From positions 6,820,014 to 6,884,013 of the forward strand of contig OY743169.1 of the NCBI GenBank assembly GCA_963555705.1: a DNA stretch of 64,000 nt, given 5' to 3'. This DNA comes from Ligustrum vulgare (Eukaryota > Streptophyta > Magnoliopsida > Lamiales > Oleaceae). The translations under genes were made by a program, and so were the position numbers. The notes beneath the pieces were generated by a model. That model ran no database searches and was not told the DNA's origin. It saw only the letters and a program-made list of their open reading frames with translations. Shown here piece by piece: positions 35,594 through 46,585 of the stretch; position 1 is the stretch's first letter; every line of letters begins with the position of its first letter.

Positions 35594-35601
35594 TATATAT
35601 A
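35594..35601 (+). promoter_or_regulatory. TATA box of the AHP gene
   Basis: TATATATA lies about 90 bp before the start codon, a reasonable distance for a core promoter with a short 5' leader. Confidence 0.6.
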
Positions 35602-35687
35602 CCACCAATCTTAGGTTCATTATAGACATAAGATATATTGTCCAAAAAAGGCCATTTTTTTTCTATATACTCGACTGACTGACCAAA

Positions 35688-37330
35688 ATGGAGAGAAATC
35701 ACTTACAACGTCGAGCTGCCTACATGAGGGAGACCCTCTTTGATCAGGTTATTTCTCTGGAGAATTCCCCATGTACAGGGGAATTCTTACAGGCCCCTCA
35801 CTGTAGACCCACCCCACCCCCCTCTACAGTGAGAGGGCCTGTAAGGTTCCCTGTACAAAATCCCCTGTAGAGGGAGCATTACTCTATTTCTCTCCCTTGC
35901 ATATTAAATTGACAACATTCCAATTATTTTATATTTCTTATACAATTGATTTTCATTCCATGACCCAAGATTAAACTCTGGCTTCCCATGCATTATATTA
36001 TACCAAGTAAAAAACAAACCAAAAATGTTTTCGCAAATTTCATGGTGATAGGAACATATTCAGAGCATCCGTTCTTTAACACGATCATTATTACAATTTA
36101 TAAACAAATTTATAAACAACACAATTTTTTAAACCGTTTTTGACCACGCATGTTTTCTTTCTTCATTTTTTAATTGTACATATTTTACCTCAAAAATATA
36201 AATAAACTAATTTATAATCGTTACAGGATTACCGAACAGAGCCTAAAGCAAAAGGAATCAAACAGCTGACTGTTTTTCGTATGCATTCTAAAAGAAAGTG
36301 AACTTTGATCGAGTCATTTTCTAATTAACTCTACAAGCCACAAAATTATTTATTTATTTATTGTTTAGGGACGTTCTAAATAAGAAAAAAAGTTGCAATC
36401 TTGTTGACGATGCAATCCAGTATTGCATACCAAAACAGAACTTCTGATGCTATCCAATGAAATGACTGAATCTTACACTACATACATTTTTATTCTAAAT
36501 CTGAGAGATGATTATGTTGTAGGGATATCTTGATGAACAATTTATTCAATTGGAAGACTTGCAAGATGATGCTAACCCTAATTTTGCGGAAGAGGTTGTC
36601 AAACTATTTTACACTGACTCGGGTCGATTTATCCGCAACATAGAACTGGCACTGTGAGTAGCTTAACCAAATTTAATCAAGAAAGAGCAACTAGAGGCTA
36701 AATAGCTTTTATAAACAAGAATTACTTATTTTCTTGTGCAGGGATAATAGCAGCAATTTGGACTTCGAAAAACTGGACGATATTATGCATCAGTTCAAAG
36801 GCAGCAGCTCAAGGTAAAAGCCACTACTTTCTTTCTCAAGTTTGAGGTTGTTATAATGCCATTAGAAAATCTTTTTTTATAAGCAAGCTTATAGTAACTA
36901 GTGAATCTACCTCTTTTAAATGGTAATATATAAAAGGAACTTTTCTTCTTAATTCTTTTGTACATCAAAACTAACAGTTTACATCTTGCAGCATTGGGGC
37001 AGAGAAAGTGAAGAAAGAGTGCACACAGTTTCAAGAGTACTGCAAGGCAGGAAACTTGGAAGGGTGGTTTTCTACTATATCCTATTATTTATGCCATTTT
37101 ATGTTCATATAATTATTTGTGTCTGTGATCGAGATTCAAGTTCTTGCACGCTATTACAGATGCAAAAGGACATTCCAGCAAGTCAAACAAGAACATGCAA
37201 CTCTCAAGAGGAAACTCGAGAGTTATTTTCAGGTCGGTCTCTGTCTCTGATCTCTTCTTTATAGACGTGAGACAATTGCTCATTTATTTTATGCTATACT
37301 TTCTTTCAGCTGAAAAGACAAGCTCGCTAA
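35688..37330 (+). CDS. AHP: histidine-containing phosphotransfer protein (AHP)
   Basis: Six coding exons join in phase to 142 residues: 35688-35747, 36523-36653, 36742-36813, 36992-37063, 37160-37232 and 37310-37330, all with GT-AG introns. The product is a four-helix HPt protein. The conserved phospho-accepting histidine is His80 in HQFKGSSSSIGA. Other family marks are SLFDQ-like TLFDQGYLDEQF, NPNFAEEVV, FQEYCKAGN and CKRTFQQVK. AHPs accept phosphate from cytokinin receptor kinases in the cytosol and carry it to response regulators in the nucleus. Length fits the family (about 125-155 aa). The start is the only ATG that opens the conserved N-terminal helix. The short N-terminus and C-terminus LKRQAR resemble the AHP4 subgroup, which I cannot confirm. 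It is convergent with the CDKA gene. Confidence 0.93.
35773..35856 (+). repeat. strong hairpin in AHP intron 1
   Basis: Arms 35773-35807 and 35823-35856 pair at about 30 of 35 positions (GTACAGGG...CACTGTAGA with its complement) around a C-rich 15-base loop. It begins 25 bases after the exon 1 donor. It may be a tiny MITE or a small-RNA-type foldback. Confidence 0.8.
36071..36245 (-). repeat. short repeat family M1, copy 5, in AHP intron 1
   Basis: Inverse orientation copy: it ends with AAATAAACTAATTTATAATCG then ACCGAACAGAGCC, and contains CCACGCATGTTTTC matching the CATGTGTGGTT side of other copies. Confidence 0.5.
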
Positions 37331-38081
37331 TTTGCATACTTAGACAAGCACCAAGTAAGATGATGAAACACTGTGTACAAGTCTTATACAACGTAACATC
37401 TTACGGAGTCAAAAGGATATCTGCAAAAGGAACATGGAAGACTAGTTATAGGTGTTACTAAAATGACTCACCAGCATCATTGTCATGTTATTCTCCCTTG
37501 TCTTAGAAGCATAAATGGCTGAAATAAAAGAAAATGCCATATCTTTATTATCATAAATAAAAAAACTTCTTCGAGTTAAGACATATTGCTGTCATTATAG
37601 CAAGATAGAACTGTTTTCTGGTTCTGGCATTGCAAGATAGGAATATGTTCTGGTAAAGTTATTCTATTACTCATACAAACTTTATCAGATTTTCAATGAA
37701 AAAGAAACCTAAAAAATGTTTCTTAAGTTTTCAACCCAAACTCAATGTTCTAGGAAACAGAAAAAATTCAGGGTAAGAAGGAACCAAGTTAAACATGAAA
37801 GATGTGAAATAGTAACCTTATTATCTGTATAGTTAAATGGCAGCAATATTAATCTATTGAAAATAATAGAACCGGTATAACTACGTTAACAAAATTGTCA
37901 AATAGGCAAAGAAAAAATGGCTGTCACACGAGAATGGGGTTGAAACATAAAATTGTGGGCAACAGAGAATTCCGTAGTTTCTGTGATAAGAAATATTTCA
38001 ATACAAATTGCATTTTGTCTAGGGGGATCGAAGAAGGAAGAAAATGCTACATACCTATATACGTTTGCTCTGGGAACTGAA
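37331..38081. other. intergenic region between the convergent AHP and CDKA genes
   Basis: It should hold both 3' UTRs. Part of it (about 37895-38075) is recognisable again at about 50315-50410 beside the pseudogene copies, including GGGCAACAGAGAATTCC. Confidence 0.6.
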
Positions 38082-41000
38082 TCAGGGAATGGGTTCAATA
38101 TCCTTGAAGTACTCATGTTCAAGAGCACTTTTAGCAGTGATTCTTTTTCTGGGATCCAAGCATAGCATTTTCTGTAATAGTAACATAACATTGAACCCGC
38201 AATTGAACATCAATTTTCTTTTCTTTTTTGGAATAGTACCAATATGAAGGTAAATGACGCAATAAATTATCCTACAGTCTAGCCCCTGTTTGGCCCCCAT
38301 TTTTTGAAAATCAAATTTATTCAACACTCTATCTCAACAATCCATCTTAGTCAAGCCTACTATTTTTGAATTTTCAAACATTTTTTAACCACACATTCTC
38401 CCAAAAATACTATTCAAAACCACAATATTTTCCAAAAAATGGAGGCCAAACACACGAATGATAGTTGCAAGTATTAAAGCATGTCAAAAAATTCGATTTT
38501 CAGATCCAAGGGTCAAAGAAACCAAGTACTCTTCAAAACTTTCCAGAAGAATTTATAACCATTAAATTTGATTGAGAATGCAGTACACATTTTTATTGCT
38601 GGTGCACATGATGGTTTCGGCAATTGTTAAGTAGATCACTGATAAATGTACAACGTTTCAATGAATCAACTTCGTGTAATATCTGACTACAACAGAAGAA
38701 TTCATCGCCATCATAATTGCACTTGGATGAGAATTGTATGAATTTTATAGTTGGTGCACATACAGGTTTCTGTAAATGCAAAGTGCACCACTGATAAATG
38801 TACAATGCTCTAACAATTTAAATGCTTTGGGAAAAGGGATTTCAAGGCATTCTTGATAGACCTGAATATATAATCTAAGCCTCTGTTCTTGAACGCAGTC
38901 ATTATAATTTATAAACAACACAATTTCTCAAAATACTTTCTAACACACACATTTTCTCTCTCACTTTTCAACCACGCATCTTGCCTCAAAAACATAAATA
39001 AACAAATTTATAATTGCTACAGTGTTTATATTACATCCTCATACAGAAATGAACTTACACCAAGGAGGTCTAGACCAGCTGCATTGAGATTTGGAACAAC
39101 AGTTGCCAGGTCCTGCAGATAGAGCATTCACCAGTTAAAACTAGTATCTCCAGGAAAAATCATTCAAGGAGATTAACGAATAAAAAATTGAAATTGATGC
39201 CGAGGCCAACAACCTTAGGAGGCCATTTTGGAAAGGTAGCGTGAAAATCAGTCAGAGATGTAACTCCAGGCCATGTATCTTCATTAGGGGTTCCCAAAAC
39301 TCTTCAGCATAGAAGGAAGAAAAATTAAATGAATAAGAAACAATATGAATCAAAATATGAAACAATTTAAATTTTGCTGAAACCTTCTGAGATTGTTTTA
39401 GCTGATTTTGAACAATTAACTATTTCATTTAAAAGGGATGGTGTATTCTTGGAGCAAGGGGGGACATGTAAAGCAAAACTATTTAGCCAACCTAAATTAT
39501 TGTCAATGAGTGCATGTTAACTTATCGTACTACAAAATAGGTAAAGTGGGTTAATCTTATGCAGACAAGAGAAAAGAACAATTTTGAAAGCATCTTTCTA
39601 TACCTTTCGTGCTAAAAACAATAAACACAATGATTCCGAGTTGATAAAGTGATTTTCCTAACAAGCTTATAAAGTAGATAGTTATTATCTGAAAAGAAGA
39701 GAAGTTAATAATTGCTTGAAAAAAATTGTGGCACCTGAAAACCTTGAAGATTACATCAATCTCTGACAATCCAGGAAACAAGGGCTTCTGGTTCATCATC
39801 TCAGCAAATATACAACCGACTGACCAAACATCAACAGGAGTAGAATATTGCTGTGATCCAAGAAGTAATTCTGGGGCCCTGTACCATGGACTCGTCATCT
39901 GCAAAAGAATATCAATTTTCTGAAAAAGAACAATGTAGATATCAAATGAGGAGTTCCATGAAGAGCTTTATTTCAGGGATCAAGACTAAAATATTAATAT
40001 TAAATAAAAATGAAGTAGAAGTAGAAGAACCCAGATTCCAAATGAACAAATTCAAACTTGAAAAGGATTTTTCTGATTCTCGAAGAATGAGGGGAAAAGG
40101 GATTGATCAAGTATCATACAAAGTACAGGTACTGTGGTATCTATTTGCTTTGGATCTATAGTAAGAAGCATCCATTTAGAGCACTTGAACCTTGACTGAT
40201 TAAGATAGTACCAAAATATAAACGATACTGCTACTCAAAAAGCTTTTCTTGTTGATTTTCTTGCAGAATGAAATAAGAACAGGTGAACAGAAAATGGAAA
40301 TAAACATGAAGATTAGTTAAATTTTAACCCATGAATTAAAATGCATGAGGTTGAAATGAGTACTATGTTTTACAACATTTACCTTGGGCGTAACTGTCCC
40401 TACAGGAATGTTGAATGCTCTGGCCAATCCAAAGTCTGCAAGCTTTACTGTATTAGTGCTACGATTAATCAGCAGGTTTTGAGGCTTCAAATCTCGATGG
40501 AGGATCCTGTGATAATGACAATAAACAACGCCGCGTAGTATTTGATGCAGAAGCATCTGCACAATTTACATATGACATAATCACGAGTCTGAGGCATTTT
40601 TTTTAAATAGAAACTCCAGGAGGTAAATCAGCATTACCAACTGAATTTACTTTTCTCTTGATCCTTAATCACACATGCAAGCTCCCGTAACACATATCAA
40701 TTACATCAACAAATATGACAGCTAAAAGAAAAGGTGAACAGAGTTTTATACTCAAATAAAGTGAAGTTAACTTTTAACTGAAAAAATAAAAAAATTTAGA
40801 AATTCATGAACTGCCAAACCTCTTCAAACAATGAACTTAATTTTGAATTATCATTTTCACTGACCTCCAGTGCACAGAAATAGGACACGCACTCACTTTA
40901 ACCAGAAGAGGATCTGTTAGCACTTCTGGGCAAGACTCCATGTATTTCATCAGATCCAAGTCCAGGTATTCAAATACAAGATACAAACTCTTCTCCTCAG

Positions 41001-41580
41001 TATACACAACATCCTGCAACCTATCACCAAATAGAGGAGACAGTTTACATCTTTACATTATATTATTTCAAAGTAATATATTTACGAATTAAGAAAGGAC
41101 ATTTTCAAAAGGCCATCTCTATCTAACAATATCATATAAGTGTCCCAAATCTATTTTAACTGCATTAAAAGGAAGCTATATAAATTGAAATGGCATAACC
41201 ATCCATTCTGTACAGCCTTTTTTTTGCATTTGACTGTTGATATCCCGTCTATGCCTCTGTAAAAATATGTAAGAACCACACTAATTGAGACAATTATTGC
41301 ACCTTACGATGTTCTCATGCTGCATCTCTTTCAAGATAGAAATCTCTCTGATTGATGTGCTAGGAAAACCCATGTCTGGTCTCTCTAGCAGTATTTTCTT
41401 CAGAGCAACAATTTCATTGGTCTCCTTATCATGACCTTTGTACACTTTTCCATAAGCTCCCTGGCCAATCTTCTCAAGTATTTCATACTGTGTCCAAACT
41501 TAACATTATCACAATCCCTTTCAAGCACAAATAAATGGACAAAACCAAGACTAAAGGCCATAACCATTTACCTTGTCCAT
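38082..41580 (-). CDS. CDKA: A-type cyclin-dependent kinase, PSTSIRE variant
   Basis: Eight coding exons on the minus strand join in phase to 295 residues: 41572-41580, 41303-41487, 40897-41020, 40383-40556, 39735-39898, 39214-39301, 39059-39112 and 38082-38171. Visible kinase features are the glycine loop GQGAYG (11-16), Lys33 in VALKK, the cyclin-binding helix PSTSIRE (45-51), HRDLKPQN (126-133), DFG (147-149), activation-segment Thr162 and WYRAPE, then [11 protein letters not shown] and a C-terminal [11 protein letters not shown]. The kinase binds cyclins and controls G1/S and G2/M in the nucleus. Oddities: PSTAIRE has Ser for Ala, the inhibitory Thr14 is Ala while Tyr15 remains, and the usual HEVVTL after the T-loop Thr is PKMTSP. 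All splice junctions agree with the CDKA pattern, so it looks expressed, possibly a diverged paralogue. Confidence 0.92.
38285..38460. repeat. MITE-like repeat in CDKA intron 7
   Basis: The ends CTGTTTGGCCCCCATTTTTTG and AAAAAATGGAGGCCAAACAC are an imperfect inverted repeat. Similar GGAGGCCAAACA words end the repeat near 24480. Confidence 0.55.
38883..39020 (-). repeat. short repeat family M1, copy 6, in CDKA intron 7
   Basis: Inverse orientation: ATTTATAAACAACACAATTTC, ACACACATTTTCTCTC and CATAAATAAACAAATTTATA follow the M1 order. Confidence 0.6.
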
Positions 41581-42695
41581 CTAATCCACACCAGTCGGCA
41601 GCAGAATAATGATATGGTCAGTACAAAAAGAAAATTATTGTAGTTGTGTCTTTTGTGAGAAAAATAAAGAGAGTCAACAAACATATATTTAGCATATTTC
41701 ACTTTCATTTGTCAAATATTCACTTAAACACAGGATTTTGTTGACATTTTTTTTTTTTTTTTTGTATTATCAAGAATTTATTAGAAATCTAAGTCATTCA
41801 AGAAGGGAAGAAGAAGAGAACAGCATTTGTATCTTTTGTAGAATAATATCATGCATAGGTTCTATTCTCTTAGGAAGATGCCAAAATTTAAGCACAGAGT
41901 TGAGTTCTCCAACACTTCAAATCAATGGTGAAATCCATAGCATTAGATTTCGTTACAGGCTTATATCGACAATGCTATAACATTGCAACTCAATAAATGA
42001 AATGCACCTAATCCAATTAAATTTTAACACAAAATTATTTGATTGAAGTATTATTCACTTTATGGAGTAAAAATGACGAGAAAACAGTATTATTTATAAA
42101 CTAAGAAAAGCAGAGAATCAACAAATATTTTTTCAATCATCAAAATTAAAAGGAAAATATAAAAATAAAACAAACACCGTATTATTTATAACATAAAAAA
42201 TTCAGTTCAAAGCCGAAACAGTCAAAGTACCGGAGATTAAATTTCGTGCAACTTCGCATATATTAGCACACGATTAAACAGAGAAAGCGGCTAGCAAATT
42301 TATATAGCTAAATCTCGTGCAAGAAAACAGTATAATTAACGATAAAAACCAGAGACTTACAGCCGGATGTCGAAACTATTGGAGATAAAACTTTTGCTTT
42401 TATTATCTCACACTTAAACAAAGAGAATTCAACTAACGATTTTACGTAACTAATATCTAATCAAATAATACGGTCGAAAGAAACTGTCGGAGATTAAAGC
42501 TCATGCATCTTCGCGTTCATTAATTCTCACTTAAAGAAACATAATACAACGAATAAATCTATTTAACTAACATCAAATCAAATAGAACCAGAAAACTCTT
42601 TGAGCACAGAATAATGAATTACATATACACATTACATGCGCATTATTATGCAAATGAAGCATCGGAAATTGAGAAACGATAGCGATAGACCGTAC

Positions 42696-42760
42696 CGGAA
42701 AATATCGGTGAAGGATGTGTTATGTGTAGTCAGTGAGCGGGAGAAAAAAAGACTGAGTTT
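42696..42760 (-). other. probable 5' UTR exon of CDKA (right end approximate)
   Basis: On the minus strand the sequence ends TTTTCCG followed by a GTACGG donor. The start codon at 41580 follows directly after TGGATTAG, a usable acceptor. This implies a 5' UTR intron of about 1.1 kb. The corresponding region is conserved beside the CDK pseudogene at 56.3-56.7 kb. The transcription start is a guess from the TATA box. Confidence 0.45.
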
Positions 42761-42785
42761 TGATGAATGAAAGCAAATGAGATAG

Positions 42786-42794
42786 CTTTTATAC
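42786..42794 (-). promoter_or_regulatory. TATA box of CDKA
   Basis: GTATAAAAG on the minus strand, roughly 30 bp upstream of the inferred transcription start. The same box recurs at 56665-56673 in the duplicated copy. Confidence 0.6.
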
Positions 42795-42814
42795 TGAGAG
42801 TTGAATCAAGACTA

Positions 42815-43545
42815 CGTGTGTCAATCCGGGTGGTCCAGGCCGGATCGACTCGTCAATAAAAAGTTCGGTAACGACCTACTTGAAAAAAAAAAAGCTCGTC
42901 CGCTGCAGGTTACGGGTCGGTTACGGGTCAGATCGCACATTTTGAACTACAACCCAGGCTCGTCCGCTGGCCATGCGGGTCGCGATTTGTTCTGATTTAG
43001 CCCGTATGAATAAAAATATAGATTTTTCATATTTATAGCAAATTTTTTGTCAAGTTTCTAAATACAAAATGATTAAAATGATAAATTCATATTTATACTA
43101 TAAAATATTTACATAGAATTTAAAATTATAGTTTATGTTATATGAATTACTTCTAAATTTGCAAATTTAAATAAAATATAAAAAAAATAACAATAAAATG
43201 ATAAATGTATGTTTAATTATTATTGTCAAAAAATATTATTTTTTTAGCTATTAGGGAGAAAAAAAATAAGATTTTACTTTAAAAGTTGTATTAGAGTTTC
43301 TAGAAGAAGAGAGATTTTCAATGTTACCATATTTAATAAAAACAGTTTATTTATTTATTTATTTTTACGGGCAAGTGGGTTAACCGCGGCTCGTGAATGT
43401 TTGACCCGCAAAACTCGCGGTTCACAACTTCTTGACCCATGAACCGCTCGCACGGGTCATGGGTCGGCCTGCGGTCCCGGGTCAATTCGGGCCGATTTTC
43501 ATGAGTCTGGTCGACCCGTCCGTCTTGAGACCTCTAATCAAGACC
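42815..43545. repeat. transposon-like repeat with GC-rich ends
   Basis: Both ends are rich in GGGTC/GACCC words: TCAATCCGGGTGGTCC at the left, GGTCGACCCGTCCGTCTTG at the right. The centre is AT-rich and non-coding. The composition resembles non-autonomous hAT-type repeats of plants, but clean terminal repeats were not established. Confidence 0.35.
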
Positions 43546-43727
43546 AATGCATGTGGGGTCACATTTTTTCCTCTTGTGGTGTATAAAGCCCAGTTTGTGC
43601 CCAGTTTCTTTGAGGAAATTGAGTTTATTTTAGGGAATGCTAAGGTTAAAAATAAATTTAGATTTACACGTAAAATTATTTATGATTTTGAAAAAAATGG
43701 AGATCAACCGAGGACAAAATGAGATCC

Positions 43728-44505
43728 TTTTGTTTGATTGCAAACATTTTCAAGGAAAATGCCGTATCTAAGAAAATGTTTTCCGATTTTTTTTGTTTGG
43801 TTGTAAAATTTAGCGTAGAATTTTTTTTTTAGTTACAATTACACAAAGCACATATGTGCATATTTTTCAATAAAATGTTTTCTTACCCTTCTTTCATGAA
43901 TTTTTTTTTTCTTTTCCACTTATTTTTTTGAAAAATATCAATTAAAAGTGTTTGATTGAATTAATTTTTCAAGTAAAAAAGTGAGAAATCTTCTTAATTT
44001 TCTTGTTTAATTGACATTATTTTCCATGACAAATAAAGTAAAATTAAAAAAATATTTTTCACTCATTTACTTGTTAATATCTGAAAAAAATAAGTTAATT
44101 AATAACAATAAAAAATTGATTAAACGTAACACAGAAGACTTTTATTCCTAAGGTGGAAAATGTTTTCTCATCAAATAGGTAAGAAAATATTTTTAAGACA
44201 AATGGACGAAGTGTGCTTTAATTGGTTGTATCTAAAAATATTTTTCAATGCAAATTTTTCAATCAAATTGTTCTAGTTCCCACAGTGGGTACATTTTATG
44301 ACATCCACTGTAAGTTTGATTTTGTCATGTGTCCAAATATATATATATAAATGGACACGTGGCAACATCATAATCACAGTGAACACATTTTATAGCACCT
44401 ACTGTGGATACTAGATCGAGACTAACGATTGATACAAAAGTTAGAAAATATTTTTCATGATTTGATATTTTCTAAGCAAAAGATGAAAAATCAAATACAA
44501 CACAA
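43728..44505. repeat. inverted-repeat element family M3, copy 5, with an insertion
   Basis: It has the family words TTGTTTAATTGACATTATTTT, then AAAGTAAAATT and GGTAAGAAAATATTTT. The closing block AAAATATTTTTCATGATTTG is separated from the rest by about 150 bp of unrelated sequence (44271-44420). Confidence 0.55.
44271..44420. repeat. short insertion with repeated ends
   Basis: The ends CACAGTGGGTACATTTTATG and CACAGTGAACACATTTTATA are direct copies. Each is followed by a CACTGT/TACTGT half that folds back on it. Confidence 0.6.
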
Positions 44506-44567
44506 AATTTCCATATGCTTAGTACTATTATCAATACAAATTGTACATAGTTACTACTGATCTCGAC

Positions 44568-44975
44568 TAGGAATGACAACGAGAAGGGTATGGGGCGGAA
44601 TGTCTTTCCCCGTCCCTGCCTCTTTAAAGATTTACCATTCCCATCCTCGTCCGGGGCGGGGCGGGGAGGTGTAAATCCTCATTTACATCCTCATTTGTTA
44701 TTAATTTTTATTTTTTTAAGTTCTAAAATAATTTTGTACAAACAATATAAGGAAACATGCAGGAACAATCTTAACATTTTATAAATCTAATAATTTTTAC
44801 ACATCCTTTGAACATTAATTGAATAAATATATGAGATGGTCATCCCCGTCCCTGGTTCGGAGATGCTATTTCATCCCTATCTCCATCTTTATCGGGGGTT
44901 CCCCGCCCTTCGAGGCGGATCTCCGTCGGGTTCGGATATTCCTCGCCCCGTTGTCATCTCTATTCTTGACTCAAG
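44568..44975. repeat. MITE-like element with GC-rich inverted ends
   Basis: The left end TAGGAATGACAACGAG and right end CGTTGTCATCTCTA are inverted repeats with mismatches. Both sides carry GGGGCGG/CCCCGCCC words around an AT-rich centre. Confidence 0.65.
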
Positions 44976-45263
44976 ATGGAGCCTCTTTTTACTATAGCAA
45001 GAGCAACTCGTCAAGGGTCGATAGGAAGAAAAATCATCCACCATGGGTTTCTTATCCGAATCACAAAAATCACTTATTGTGATTGATATTATTAAAATTA
45101 AAATACATTTATATTCTCTCAAACTTCTAATCGAGTTTATGTAGAGGTGTTACTTGTTTAGGCATGACACAATCTTTTTACAAGGGTTAATTGTACTGAT
45201 TTCTTTAAAAAAATAACCAAATTGATCCTTATCCACACAAAAAAATACTGAAAAATACGGTTG

Positions 45264-45305
45264 CTCTTCTTCTTCTTCTTCTTCTTCTTCTTCTTCTTCT
45301 TCTTC
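45264..45305. repeat. (CTT)n microsatellite
   Basis: Fourteen successive CTT-type triplets. Confidence 0.97.
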
Positions 45306-46301
45306 CCAGAGTGACACTAACTCCCCACCGTCACCATCGGACCACCACGACCACCCGCATCAACACCACCGAAGCATCGCAACTTACCACACCATCAACC
45401 ACCGAAACTGGTCATCTTCCCCGTGCACTGTTCTTCTTCCCCGACTTAACTGGTCTTCTTCCCTGCTGCACTGGTCTTCCGTCTTCTTCCCCAATTCATA
45501 AATTTTATAGATGAAGGAGGTGATGGTAGCTGAAATAATAATAATTTACGATATGCAGACAAATGACAGCATGTCGGAATGCTTCCAAGACCATTTTTCT
45601 TAGTTTTTTGATCAAAAATTCGAGGAGGGAAAAATGTTTTATTTTATATTTAAGACAAAGTATCATAAGAATTTTGTGAAGTATCATGTTGTGATACTAA
45701 AATTTCGTTTAAGTATCATAATGTTTTGAAAAAGTTTCATGTTATGATATCAAAATTTTGAAAGTATCACAAGTATCGTATTGTGATACTTTAAATATAT
45801 CTTATAGTATCATAACATGATACTTGTGATAAAAACAGTATTTTTCAAAAAAAAAAAAAAAAAGAAGTAATTTTCTGTAATTTTTAAAATGAAGTAAATT
45901 TCAATTATGATAACAAAAGTTGGGTATTTTTGCAAACGTCCCTTCCAATTGATCAATTTTGAGTTCTAGGTTCTCATTCATCCAAGTATCAATTTTGACA
46001 AATGAATATACTATTTCGATGTTCTCATGGAGGAGAACTCATATCTACTTGATCTTTCACAAAAAAGAAATGAGTCTCATCCAAAATTATTCCAAAACAT
46101 CCTTATTTATGATCCATTTTCCAACACTTTGATCTAATCATTTTCTAAACTCTCCAAGCAAAAAATGTTTTTGTTGTTGTTTAGAGACTTATTGGAGGGA
46201 GGGTATTTAAAAGAATAAGAAATCAAGATCTTATTCAAAATGCCCTTTAGCTGTGAAAAATACTGTATTGGAAACCCATTTTATTCTACATCCAAGTTAT
46301 T
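45306..46301. other. no gene seen
   Basis: Around 45715-45830 the words GTATCATAA, TTGTGATACT and AGTATCACAA recur in both orientations, so old inverted-repeat sequence is likely. Nothing coding is supported. Confidence 0.4.
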
Positions 46302-46585
46302 GATAGTTGCATTATATATAAAAAACTAGCAAAGTTTATTTCTTACTGTAAAAACTATGTTTTCTTAATTATTGAATTACAGTTGTATACATTTTATAGT
46401 AGAGTCATAGCTCTTTACAAGGAAACTAATTAAAGGCATTTACAGAAAATATTACAGTAGCTTAAATGATGCAGATCCATATTCTGTGCTATACAGGCTG
46501 TGATTGTGGAGCAGGTGCAAGCTGTGATTGTTGAGCAGGCTGTGATTGAGGCGTGACCCTTGGGATAGATTGATTCTGTTTAACA
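46302..46585 (-). repeat. 3' LTR of copia-3 (left end approximate)
   Basis: On the minus strand the LTR starts TGTTAAACAG directly after the purine tract CCGGGGGA (46586-46593). The left limit at TGATAG is a guess; there is no second LTR to compare. Confidence 0.5.

Noticed and set aside
37953..38247. Plus-strand frames over the CDKA last exon
   Set aside because: They are the antisense of exon 8, whose reading matches the CDKA C-terminus and splice sites exactly.
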